Source: Picochlorum sp. 'celeri'
Taxonomy: Eukaryota; Chlorophyta; Trebouxiophyceae
Direction: 5' to 3'
DNA: 64,000 nt
Assembly: GCA_010909725.1 (NCBI GenBank)
Contig: JAACMV010000016.1
Location: 721,501 to 785,500 of the forward strand
The stretch's first letter is position 1; every line of letters begins with the position of its first letter. Position numbers and translations under genes: made by a program. The notes below the pieces were generated by a model. The model saw only the letters and a list, made by a program, of their open reading frames with translations, did no database searches and was not told the origin of the DNA. Positions 12,732 through 22,316 of the stretch are shown here, in pieces.

Positions 12732-13149
12732 CAAGACGCCTCTTCAGCCCATTGAAGATGTTCTCTTCACCCCCTTCAAGTGTGAGATGGGAAGACTGAG
12801 CAGCAGAATGAGAATCATACGCGAGGATGACTCCTGCGTACTGCATACATTAGAATGACATTTAATTAGTTAATAGAAACAATATGTTGGAAGAAGGGAC
12901 CCGTATAAGGGTTAAATTGACAAAGGAAAGCGAGGTACGCATGCGCTGCATTCACTCCCGGGATACCCAAGGAAATGCACCGTTTCTCAGTCACTTATGA
13001 AACACACATGTCATTGTAGGCGTTTGAGAATGCAACAGTACTGCATTGTAGCACTCAGGGAAGAAGGTGCAAAGTGGCTGTGGGAGAGCAGCAGGTGTGT
13101 GTACTCTGCCCTTGTTGGCCGATAAATTGGACAGCTGATCACGGTATAT
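12732..13149. other. Intergenic, no gene seen
   Basis: This 418-bp spacer between two plus-strand genes holds the SET gene 3' end and the MPP10 promoter. No coding exon, repeat or RNA gene was recognised. Confidence 0.5.
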
Positions 13150-15320
13150 ATGATGGTAACGCAGGAGACGAGAACTATAGACTTGAGTAAATGTGAATAT
13201 CACGTGTTGGATGAGGAACACGAGGATGATGGCATGCAACCATCCAGTCCAAGTGATGCGGATACTGCCCAAGCTGATTTGGACATTTTTGCTCAATTAC
13301 AGGCTCCTTGCCAAGGTATAGATAGGCTACATGATATAATATCAAATACTGATCCAGATGCTCTTCTTCAAGCGTCGAATGAGGTGTCTGATGTGACCAA
13401 GCAGGCTGTGAAGGAGGTGATTGATTATTCATTGATGGACGTGTCCGTCCCACAGTCGTCAACGTTGTCCAAATTTGGATTCTATGTTGATGGATTCGAC
13501 GCAGAGCAGATTTGGTTGCAGTTAGATTCGATTAGTAAGCCAGCTTTGAGACACATCAAGAGAGCGTTGCACAAATCCAGGGATGTTGAAGCTGTCATTC
13601 CAGAGGATGTGGAGGAGGCTCTTGACGGTACGTTTGGGTATACATTGCTGTAATAGATGAAAATATTAGTACCAATTCATATATTTGGATTGTAGAGTTG
13701 TTGGAGATTCAAACAGAACATGGGCTGGATGATGGGGCACCAGGGGAGGAGGACAGTGAGGACGACGATGGTTCTGAGACCAACGAATCTGACGACGATA
13801 ACGAATCTGACGACGATATCTCTGGAGAAGAAAAAGAAGATGGGGTCCGTGAGATGCAAGCAGTTGAGGATGAGCATCTCAATTTGGATGACATGGAAGC
13901 ATTTCTGCAGGAGGCAGAAGACATCCAGGCTCGGGAGAATGATCCAGAAAGAGGCGATAGTTCAGATGAAGAGGCTTTAGATGCTTTATTAGATGATATG
14001 ATGAATACGAAGAGCGGCAAAACTTCTGGAAAGAGACTTTCAGATGCAGTAGACCATTCTTCAGATCCTCTGTCAAATGCAAAATATGAGGATTTCTTTG
14101 GCCCTAGAAAGAGCTCAAAGAAAGCCGTGCGCTTTGCAAATGACACTGAAAAAGATGACGATAAAGGTACCTCCGATATTGACGAACAAGAATCCGAGCC
14201 TGATTCAGATGATGATGGCGATGATTTCCATGATGAGCAATTTGAGTATGATCAGGAAAGCGACCAAGACGAGGACGACATTATGCCTTCAAGGCATCAG
14301 ATGAGGCTAGAGAAGGTATCATCAAAGATTCACAAGTTAGAAGAGGAAGCACTGGGAGAAAAAGACTGGTTTATGAAGGGAGAGGTCTCTGCCAGTCATC
14401 GCCCAAAGAACTCTGCCCTGGAAATAGACCTTGACTTTGAAACCACAATGAAGCCTCCCCCTCAGCCCACTGAGGAGACAACAAAATCGTTAGAAGATAT
14501 CATCAAGCGCAGAATTGCTGATCATAAGTTTGATGATGTTATTGCTATAGTTCCTACAACCGAAGAGAGGAAGAAGACAACAGTGGAGTTGGATGATGTC
14601 AAAAGCTCTCAAGGATTGGGAGAAATTTACGAAAACGAATATCTTTCTGCGCGCATGGGAGGAACCAGTGAAGATAAAGATGAGCCTATTAGAGAGTTGG
14701 CGAAGAAGCAGTTCATTGCGCTGTGTGCCAAACTGGATCAGTTGAGTCATGGCCAGTACAAGCCAGTGCCATCCATTGAAGACGTGACATTTAAAGTGGA
14801 CGTTCCTGCTATTATGATGGAAGAGGCTACCCCGGCATTTGTCAGCGAAGCATCCATGAGAAAGCCAGAAGAAGTATACAAGCTTGGCCAGTCACTGAAG
14901 AAATCGGTCGCGGTGGAAGATGAGGAGGGAGAGGAAAAGATTGTCACTACACGAGAGGGCATGATGCAGGCAGAAGGGGTTGCGAAATCCGAAGCCGAGC
15001 TGACACGAGAGGACCGCAAAAGACGACGGGCTGCCAAGAAGAGGGCAGCAAAGAAGCGGAAAATGTCAAGGGATGCAGAGCAGATGCAGAGAGCAGTGGC
15101 CGCAGGTAAGACTGCCATTCCAGGTAGAAAATCAGAAGAAGCACGCCAAATGCTACGAAAACTCTCGTCATCAGCAAAATCTACTGGAACGTCTGGCACA
15201 AACTTTACTAAATCTCGTGAAGTCTTTGCACGCATGAATGAGCTGAAACAGCAGCACAACAACCCACCAGCAGCCAAAGCCAAATCAGATAATGTCCGAT
15301 CCAGGCATCTCAAACTGTAA
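13150..15320 (+). CDS. MPP10: U3 snoRNP protein MPP10
   Basis: Component of the small-subunit processome, acting with U3 snoRNA, IMP3 and IMP4 in nucleolar 18S rRNA processing. Exon 1 is 13150..13627 and exon 2 is 13696..15320, joined across a 68-nt phase-1 intron (GTACGT..TGTAG) that makes a Glu codon; total 700 residues. The N-terminal helical region contains FGFYVDGFDAEQIWLQLD. The middle is strongly acidic (Asp/Glu/Ser runs about residues 165-390). The conserved C-terminal part has FALCAKLDQL-like and VDVPAIMMEEATPAF motifs followed by a Lys/Arg-rich stretch (nt about 15010-15070), all typical of Mpp10. The low-complexity acidic codons create many spurious frames on the other strand. Confidence 0.9.
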
Positions 15321-15355
15321 AATCTATTATTATTTACATAATATATAAGTATAGT

Positions 15356-15748
15356 TTAGTAGAAGAATCCCAGCACCTTTCCTCCCAACTTTTTCCTACG
15401 TGCCTCCTCGTGATCCATAATCCCCTGAGACGTTGTCATGACGAAGAACCCGAACTGACGAGATGGTAAAAGGCGTCCGACCCAGTCCTCCACATCACCA
15501 GCACTAATGTCATAACGAGGAGAGATGACTCCACACTTGTTCAAACGTCCATTCAACTCCACAACAATCTTTCCAGAGCGATGGTTATCCACAAACTCAA
15601 ACTCTCCAATATATCCATGCTTCATCATCACCTGAAGGAACTTAATAACCACCTTTGAGGATGGGCGAATCAATACCTGCTTCTTTCCACGCTTCTCAGC
15701 ATTGTACATGCTTTTGAGTGCATCTCCGAGAACTGAAATGCGAACCAT
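15356..15748 (-). CDS. RPS15A: 40S ribosomal protein S15a (uS8)
   Basis: Cytosolic small-subunit protein uS8, 130 residues, exactly the eukaryotic length, starting [14 protein letters not shown] and ending with KVLGFFY. It is convergent with MPP10, with 35 bp between stop codons. Just upstream of the ATG, on the minus strand, the sequence TAATGCAG followed by 17 nt of leader looks like a 3' splice site, so a 5'UTR intron is likely. Confidence 0.97.
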   Translation of the reverse strand: MVRISVLGDALKSMYNAEKRGKKQVLIRPSSKVVIKFLQVMMKHGYIGEFEFVDNHRSGKIVVELNGRLNKCGVISPRYDISAGDVEDWVGRLLPSRQFGFFVMTTSQGIMDHEEARRKKLGGKVLGFFY

Positions 15749-16079
15749 CTTTCTAGTAGTTCAACCTGCATTATCATGATAATTATTGTTATTTCCATGC
15801 CATATCATAGCGTAAAAGCCCAACCATTCCCCACAGAGTCGTGCCGACGCAACGCCGGCTCCTAGACCAAACTCAACCATGGGCATGGCCACGTCTTCAC
15901 CCCGTATGCGCCCAAAATATGACGACATAAAAATGGATGAATACACTGAGTGGTATATCAAGGCAGAACAAGACACCGCCGTCAGGCTCCCATCCACCTC
16001 GAGCAGCCGAGACGCCGCAGCACCTTGTGGCTCTCGATAGGAAAGGTTCGCATGGATCTCAGAGTCTTTATAGCACATA
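15749..16079. promoter_or_regulatory. RPS15A promoter / leader, possible 5'UTR intron
   Basis: This 331-bp region lies upstream of RPS15A. On the minus strand it contains a TATAAAG box near 16065-16072 and a probable splice acceptor (AATGCAG) 17 nt before the start codon, consistent with an intron in the leader. Other frames here are open for up to about 110 codons but resemble no family. Confidence 0.4.
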
Positions 16080-16422
16080 TTACTTGTACAAAAGACTATC
16101 ATGGCAATAGAGTTGCCTCAATCCATTCGTCCAACGCTCTTGTCGCCCTTGCGGCCGGCCCATGTTCCACCACGCCCTCGCTGGCCCCACTCCCAATATC
16201 TCTACCACATACCTGAAGCTGGTGATCTAATGAATTTATTTCTACAACAGATTGGGTGGAGACTGTGCATATGTTGCCACCAAGGGCACCTGAGCATCGC
16301 TCCTCAGACAGAAATGATGTCTTTATCATTTACCATTGAGCAGCTTGTTTGATGGGAGAGGGCAAGAGACTATTGACCAATCTAGAGGTGATCCCATGGA
16401 AGAGGGTGTTTGATGGGCGCAT
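16080..16422 (-). CDS. Candidate small two-exon protein, 73 residues, unrecognised
   Basis: A possible short gene below ORF-calling size. Exon 1 (16422..16334) begins MRPSNTLFHGITSRL and ends in a GTAAAT donor. Exon 2 (16212..16080) follows a CTTCAG acceptor and ends RQLYCHDSLLYK. The join is phase 2 (TG+G, Trp). The peptide is basic with an amphipathic N-terminus, as in small mitochondrial proteins, but I recognise no family. The exon 2 acceptor dinucleotide is followed directly by a donor-like GTATGT, which lowers confidence. Confidence 0.25.
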
Positions 16423-16513
16423 GGAAGTATTCAGATTGACGCATTTAAAATACCATCAACGTCAATCTAATGCCCTCGCGCATACACATCCATGGCATAC
16501 ATAAACATTTGAA

Positions 16514-17698
16514 ATGTCTCTTAGAACGTCGATCAATGACCTATCTCGAGACCTGTCCGAGTTTGCGACGAGTCTTGAGTCGAGACTTGTCCAACTGAAA
16601 TATTCCTCAGCACATCCTTCGGCAGTGAATACATGTACATATAAGAGGTGTCTTAATGATTTGGATAGTCGTGTGAAAAAGGTGGACGGAGAATTGGACA
16701 GATGTGAGGTTGTTGTGAATAATTCAGACGCAACTGCCAATGCTCTGGTACACGAAGCACAGGTGGCACATGCGGCGATTGAAAGATTATTACACGATTC
16801 TGGTATATATAGTTCAGAGAAAGGGAAAGAGACGAGGGTTGGTACTCGAACGACGTCAGATCAACCAGAACCGAAACAATTGGATCCTTGTTTGACCGAG
16901 AAGAATCCGTCACAGGATTCATCTCCGGATTCTTTGACGCCGTCTATGAAGCATTTGATGGGAAAGTATGGTGATTCGGGGTCCTTAAAGTATAGTCGGG
17001 ATGCAGCATACACCAAAGTCCCTTCTCCTGCATTTTCAGATGCCCTTCTCCAGCAGGAGGTTGCCATGCAGGAGGAGGATGGTTTGCTCCAAAAGTATGC
17101 TCCAGATGATTCATATGTAGAAGAAAATACCCTAGAGCTCAAATCACAGGTTATTTTCAGTAGATACAACACGGATAGAGGAGGAGGAGGAGGCACACAG
17201 AAGCCAGAACCAATCAATGAGTTGGAAGATTTGCCACCTGCAAGAGAAGAAGAAAAGCACTCTGAGAAGAATCTTGAGCAAGCAATATCTGCAGCGTTAG
17301 CGAAAAGCTCTCTGTCTCAAGGCGTAACACCGTCATCAGTTCATCAGCCATCACAGATGGCAGCAGCATCTGCCCCACGCACAGTGAGTACTCCCTCTGT
17401 GCCCAGTGCAGTCCCTGCATTTCGAGCAATCGACAATTCATTGTATTCAACGCTGCCGTCCTTTATCAAAGGCCAGATTTCCTTGGAAGATCTTGCACGT
17501 GCAGGAGAAGCACTGCATGCTTTTGTGTCTAGGAATCAGGAGCAAGGCCATGGAGTCACCTTTACTGCAGATGATGTCGAAAAGCATACATCTCTATCGC
17601 CTGTCAAGGCCAAGGTGCTGTTGAATGCCTTGGCAAAACTGGAACAAATCAAGTTGAAAGTCATCTATGGTCAAGGGACTGTGTACTTTTTCATGTAA
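16514..17698 (+). CDS. SKA-complex-like protein (SKA1/SKA3 type), kinetochore candidate
   Basis: A 394-residue single-exon protein. Residues 1-95 are predicted coiled coil. Residues 100-310 are Ser/Pro/Glu-rich and probably disordered. The last 85 residues form a compact domain starting LPSFIKGQISLEDL and ending IYGQGTVYFFM. That start (PSY/FMKGxLxxExL) and the terminal beta-hairpin (xGxGxVYxF) resemble the winged-helix domain of spindle and kinetochore-associated proteins such as plant SKA1. SKA binds microtubules and the NDC80 complex at kinetochores. The match is by motif only; SKA1 versus SKA3 cannot be settled. Confidence 0.45.
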   Translation: MSLRTSINDLSRDLSEFATSLESRLVQLKYSSAHPSAVNTCTYKRCLNDLDSRVKKVDGELDRCEVVVNNSDATANALVHEAQVAHAAIERLLHDSGIYSSEKGKETRVGTRTTSDQPEPKQLDPCLTEKNPSQDSSPDSLTPSMKHLMGKYGDSGSLKYSRDAAYTKVPSPAFSDALLQQEVAMQEEDGLLQKYAPDDSYVEENTLELKSQVIFSRYNTDRGGGGGTQKPEPINELEDLPPAREEEKHSEKNLEQAISAALAKSSLSQGVTPSSVHQPSQMAAASAPRTVSTPSVPSAVPAFRAIDNSLYSTLPSFIKGQISLEDLARAGEALHAFVSRNQEQGHGVTFTADDVEKHTSLSPVKAKVLLNALAKLEQIKLKVIYGQGTVYFFM

Positions 17699-17777
17699 CG
17701 TCATGTACATTTGGCTAGGGATTTAATGCCTGCTTCCCCATTATATCGCAATAAGAATAGAAAATAAATTATATAGA

Positions 17778-19011
17778 ATGCTAGCAGCTCGTGATATTGG
17801 TGGAACGCGTGCGTTCTCCTTTGTAGGCCGCCCAGTGACAGGAATTCAACGAATTGGCGGGGCACGTGTACCACGCCGTAGGTTTGATACAAACAAGGAT
17901 CTCAGCAGGATACAAGCTAGTTCTTCAGATGGTGCCATTACGCCAGATGGAATCATCGGCCCAGATGGGGAGATTGTCAAAAGGGCTCCTCTGGACCCTG
18001 CAGAGAGCAAAGCTCTGTGGAAGAGGGCAATCAAGCTTCCCATGTATTCGGTAGGGATTGCTCCAGTGTTGCTGAGTGCGACAGCAGCCTTTGTATATAC
18101 TGGGGCTTTCCAGCCCTTGAAAACCTTGGGACTATGCATTGCTTCGGCTGCCATTATTGCATGGTTGAATCTGTCAAACGATGTGTTTGATTCTGCCACT
18201 GGCGTGGACAAGAACAAGGCCGAATCTGTCGTGAATCTGACGGGAGACTGGCGCAAAGTATTTCTTATTGCGAATGCATTCTTTATTCTTGGAGTTGGTA
18301 TCCTATTTTCCATAATAGCACAAGTGGTACGTTGTTTTGTAGATGACTGTTGTCTGACACTTGAGGGGATGGAGTCATGAATGTTTACTTTTCCTGCAGC
18401 CAAACGAGTTCGTGACTAAAGCGTTATACGCAGCTATTTGTTGTGGATATTTATATCAGGGTCCTCCATTCAGATGGAGCTACTTGGGACTCGGGGAACC
18501 CCTGTGTTTCCTTGCATTCGGTCCATTGGCAACAAATGCATTCTATCTGGCCCAGATCCCTGCAGCGCTAGCCATTCCAGAAGCAGGGGCGTCCGTATTC
18601 AGTGTCATTCCCAGCTCCATGTGGGCTCTCTCCACATTCTTAGGTCTTTCAACAACGATAATTCTATTCTGCTCCCATTTCCATCAAATAGACGGAGACA
18701 AGGCAGCAGGAAAACAATCTCCCGTGGTCAGGATGGGCATTGAGAAATCCACCTCTACTCTCAAGTTCTTGGTGGGGTGCTTGTACACAGTCATGCTGGT
18801 ACTATGCTTATTCGGAGTATTACCATTTGCAACATGGACATCAGGCATGATATCGTATGGCTTTGCCGCCGAGATGGTTAAATTCGCAGAGGACAATGGC
18901 AACAAGCCAGCAGACTTGAAAAATCTAAAATTCTTGGCCACCAAATGGCACATAGCCTTCAGCAGTATGCTCGTACTCGGCCTTATCGTATCTAAATTAA
19001 TGGTCATGTAA
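17778..19011 (+). CDS. MENA: 1,4-dihydroxy-2-naphthoate phytyltransferase (MenA/ABC4), plastid
   Basis: UbiA-family prenyltransferase that attaches a phytyl chain to DHNA in plastid phylloquinone (vitamin K1, photosystem I cofactor) synthesis. Exon 1 is 17778..18326 and exon 2 is 18400..19011, joined at phase 0 over a 73-nt intron (GTACGT..CTGCAG); total 386 residues. An Arg-rich transit peptide occupies about residues 1-50. The first prenyl-diphosphate/Mg motif NDVFDSATGVDKNK is near residue 134 and the second, HQIDGDKAAGK, lies in exon 2. There are eight or nine hydrophobic segments. The enzyme length and both Asp motifs are intact. It lies 79 bp downstream of the SKA-like gene. Confidence 0.9.
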
Positions 19012-19046
19012 ACTAATCGATTACAAAATGCGAGAAAAAAGCACGA

Positions 19047-19722
19047 TTAAGAGACAAGGAATGAGTTCTTCTCATTTGTTTCGTCAATCTCCTTGGCAAG
19101 CTCAGGATCCTTTGCAAGCTCCTCATCTATAGTCGCCGTCTTCAATTGCTTCTTCTGTGTATCAATCTGCTCCAATTCAATCATAATAGCCTCCACACGC
19201 TTCTTTGACTCGGCTGAAATCTTCTCTGCCTGGTCCACAATGGCCTTGAACCTTTCCGCCACATTCTTGATTTCCTTATCCTCATACTCTGGAATCTTCA
19301 TAGACTTGTACGCCTTTTCAAATTTATCAACAATCGAAGCATCCAGCTGGCTCTTGTACGTCGCCCAATCCGGCTCTGCCATGGTCTGACTCACGCTCCC
19401 AACAGCTCGTTCCAGCTCCATCATGGTATTCTTCAACGATGCCAGCTCCCTTTTACCATCATCACTCTGTACAATATTGGATATCGCATCCCAATCCACG
19501 GATCCAGTCGCGACAGCCTTTTCAGCAAACCATCTTTGCTGGACGCGAGCAATGCCACTCTGCATCAATCATCAACGCCATATGCATTAAAAATATGTTT
19601 CATAATCACATTGGGGATGACAGCAGGGTCTTTGTGTCTCCATACGGCTGCCAACCCCAAGGAGAAGGGTTTCTGACCCATTGTCCACGTACCACGTTCT
19701 GAATCAGCCTTGAGCGAATCAT
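19047..19722 (-). CDS. Mitochondrial F1Fo-ATP synthase subunit d
   Basis: Peripheral-stalk subunit of mitochondrial ATP synthase. Exon 2 (19559..19047) encodes VDWDAISNIV, DWATYKSQLD, IVDKFEKAYKSMKIPEYEDK and a helical C-terminus, closely following the plant subunit d. A tiny first exon of 30 nt (19722..19693) encodes MIRSRLIQNV and ends in a GTACGT donor. It joins at phase 0 after GATGCAG (intron 133 nt) to SGIARVQQRWFAEK, together a classic Arg-rich mitochondrial presequence. An in-frame ATG at 19565 exists but sits inside the acceptor sequence. Total 180 residues. Confidence 0.85.
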
Positions 19723-19876
19723 ACTGTTTGATTGGAATTTATATTACATAAAAATGAAGAAAGCACGCCGCATGGCCTTGTATTCGTACTCATGGCTCCC
19801 ATCTGCATCATCGCCTCTCCCTTCTTGTATTCAGAAGAAGATCTGCTATACATATATATATGTAGGCGCGATGCCA

Positions 19877-20233
19877 TCATCCGCCACTCAGAGGAGTGAT
19901 GAAAGCAACTTCATCGCCAGGATGGAGGTCATGCACCTCTCCCGGCTTGGCATACTCTTGATTGATTGAGAAGATGTACGAGTCCCTGAGCGCCTGCATC
20001 TTGGGATACTACACAGACACAGAAAAAAGACCATGAGATGGGTATCATCATCCAATGGCAGAAGCAAAGAAGCATACCTTTGACTCGATATAGTCTCTGA
20101 GCTGCTCTGTTGTTGTTGCTTTTGATTCTTCCTGCCCTCCTGCCACAATGTCAGACAGGTCCACAGTCAGGTCACTCTGGCCCACACACTCCCTCACCTG
20201 GGCAAAGAACAGAATGCGAACAGATGATCCCAT
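19877..20233 (-). CDS. MOCS2A: Molybdopterin synthase small subunit (MOCS2A/MoaD), two exons
   Basis: Sulfur-carrier protein that donates sulfur from its C-terminal thiocarboxylate to precursor Z in molybdenum cofactor synthesis. Exon 1 (20233..20078, 52 codons) starts MGSSVRILFFAQVREC. Donor GTATGC is at 20077. Exon 2 (20008..19877) follows acceptor TGTAG and ends FITPLSGG. The 69-nt intron is phase 0. The 95-residue product has the beta-grasp layout and the obligatory C-terminal Gly-Gly immediately before the stop. It is too short and too split to be seen as one frame. The large subunit MOCS2B is not in the window. Confidence 0.85.
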
Positions 20234-20723
20234 ACCACTGCTTGTATCCTAGTTCTTCTTGGGCAATCGTGTTTCTTTTCTAAAAAAATGGGTCTACTGG
20301 CCTCTGTGCAGTATTCTACTCCTTGTTCCACTGATTCTACTCTCTGCTACTATCGCGGATGGTCAATGTGATACTCATAGGCTATCTTCTCTATCAAAAG
20401 ACTATTGGGCTGTCAATGAAAGCTATTCCGACGTGACCGTTGCCTTTCGAATCCCTGCAAGTTGTAGTACGAGGGCTTGCTCTCTCTCCACAGCAAGTCT
20501 CTTAGAATTGAATCAGTGCCACCAATCCTCTTGCTTACTTGTATCAATATTAAAAAATGCCATTCAGTGAGGATCACAACCGATACATCTCAGTCCGCGC
20601 CCTGGATTCGAAACCTTTCAAAGTTTGATCTTGGGCTCGATGCATCGAAATCATATGATTCTCCAGATTCGAGATTCTTGATTATTAAAGAGCATATTTT
20701 ATTTACTATATATAAATTTGGTG
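20234..20723. promoter_or_regulatory. Divergent promoter region, MOCS2A / AT-hook gene
   Basis: This 490-bp spacer lies between outward-facing genes. It is open in one plus frame for about 100 codons with a hydrophobic stretch, but that frame starts without ATG and matches nothing. A TATATAAA motif at 20708-20715 lies only about 10 bp before the AT-hook ATG. Confidence 0.4.
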
Positions 20724-21942
20724 ATGATGAACGAGACTGAGGGCTCAAAAGAGGTTCCTGAGGAGGTCCCTGTGTCACGGGGCCCCAGGAAACGAAAACT
20801 TTCGGGGAGTGCTAAAGTACGGAAAGTGTGTGTGAGGGAAGAGGAAAAGATCAATAGAGCAATTCAGGAGAGTTTATTTGCCATATCTGATTGTCAGAAG
20901 AAAGAATGTGGGCATGAACGGCATGGAAAGGTCAAGTTGCCAGAATTTGTTGGGTTCCTTATTCAGCCGAATGGAGAGGTTGTCAGCATGATGACGGGGA
21001 TGTGGAAGCAAGGTATGTAGGATAGGGATGGTATGGTCGTGTGTGAGGTACTCATGGAAGAAACGTGATGGTCTGTGTAGGTGAAAGAAATGATCGGGTG
21101 GAAGACTTTGAGTTTGATCTGATGGCTCTGTGGAAAATGTACATCAACTCGCATCAGCCGGATGATGAGAGGAACTTGGAAGATTATGAGGTGATTCTGA
21201 GTGATGAGGGTACGCTGGGGCAGCTGATCAAGGCGTTGAAGAAGGAGAAGGTGGATGCGGTGACGAGCCTGTACATGTGTCAAGGTAATTTTTTTGTGGT
21301 ATATGACTCTGCTGATGTGATTTGCGTAACGATGATGTCGAATTTGAAAACCCTGTAGGAATGAGTGATGCTGAAGCTGACGAGCGTAGCCGTAGGGAGT
21401 TGAGCGGGCACCATGACTATCAATCTTGCCAGGGTGATGGGTGCCCTACATGTAACAACGCCAGGGAATATTTGGGCTGGCCGAGCACTGTTCCTTACAT
21501 ATATCCCTCCAGGCTACGTATAAAAGATAGAAAGGCTGTTATACAGCACTACAAGATTGCAGATCCGGAGACTTGGGAATGGATTCAAGGGAGATCTACG
21601 GTCCCTGTGGAGGATCCTGTCGCTCTGGGGTCGATAGCATGCGATATCACCAAACCTGCAAAGGTAAGAAATATGATGGAAAGATTCCTCAAGGGGCCAG
21701 AGCATGAGGTCGATGCGCAAGCAGCGGGGCCGCAGAGCCAGCCAAGTCCAGCAGACCAAGAGGGCTCCCCTCTTGCAGATGAACCTGCTGGTTCGAGTGC
21801 TCCGCAGCAGATACTATCCGCATCTGAGATTATTGATGGAACTGGAGGAACTCTTCATACCATACCAGCAGAGAAGCCGAGGAAAAGAGGCAGGCCCAAA
21901 AAGGTCCGAAGAGGGAGGCCCCCCAAAGTTCGGGTAGCATGA
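20724..21942 (+). CDS. AT-hook protein, three exons, otherwise unrecognised
   Basis: Exons 20724..21012, 21081..21284 and 21359..21942 join at phase 1 twice (introns 68 and 74 nt, GTATGT..TGTAG and GTAATT..TGTAG) to give 358 residues. The C-terminus carries two AT-hook cores, RKRGRPKK and RRGRPPK, in the last 25 residues, which bind the minor groove of AT-rich DNA. A Cys cluster CQGDGCPTCNNA lies at the start of exon 3, and a basic RKRKLSGSAKVRK stretch near residue 25 could be a nuclear signal. Exon 2 encodes a charged helical region. It is probably a chromatin or transcription protein; no family domain beyond the AT-hooks was recognised. Confidence 0.7.
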
Positions 21943-22316
21943 TTGGACATGCACTTTCGTCTTGCACGTGTGTGTAAAGCTAGAGAAAATTGACGCCATC
22001 AATTGTCTTTCGAGAGCTTACAACAATACTATTTGCGCTGCGTTTCGATTCAAATGTATACTTGATATCAGCCGACAGATCTGTCCTCACCAGAGTGGGA
22101 GACGGCTCATCACCCACACATGTGGGTCGCAAACTCGTGATTGCGGAATTGTTACCAGTGTTGTGTAAAAATAAATTCATACTGTGTCAGAATGTATTCG
22201 ATGAATTACTATCTACAGTTTTCGTGATGCGACTCTGTATTTTGCGTACGACGGCGACAGAACTGCATTTGCAAGCAGGGCCCCCGTCGGGGTCTGCCCT
22301 GTAGACGTGGGAAATA
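21943..22316. other. Intergenic, no gene seen
   Basis: This 374-bp spacer between two plus-strand genes is the AT-hook gene 3' end and kinase promoter. One frame is open for about 100 codons but starts without ATG and matches nothing. A GC-rich imperfect inverted repeat (gcccccgtcggggtctgccc) lies near 22279-22298. Confidence 0.4.

Noticed and set aside
13709..14146. Long Ser-rich frames on the minus strand opposite MPP10
   Set aside because: They are antisense shadows of the acidic Asp/Glu codon runs of MPP10.
20259..20570. A 103-codon frame with a hydrophobic N-terminus resembling a signal peptide
   Set aside because: It opens without ATG, lies in the MOCS2A/AT-hook divergent promoter, and its remainder is Ser/Cys-rich without any recognisable domain.
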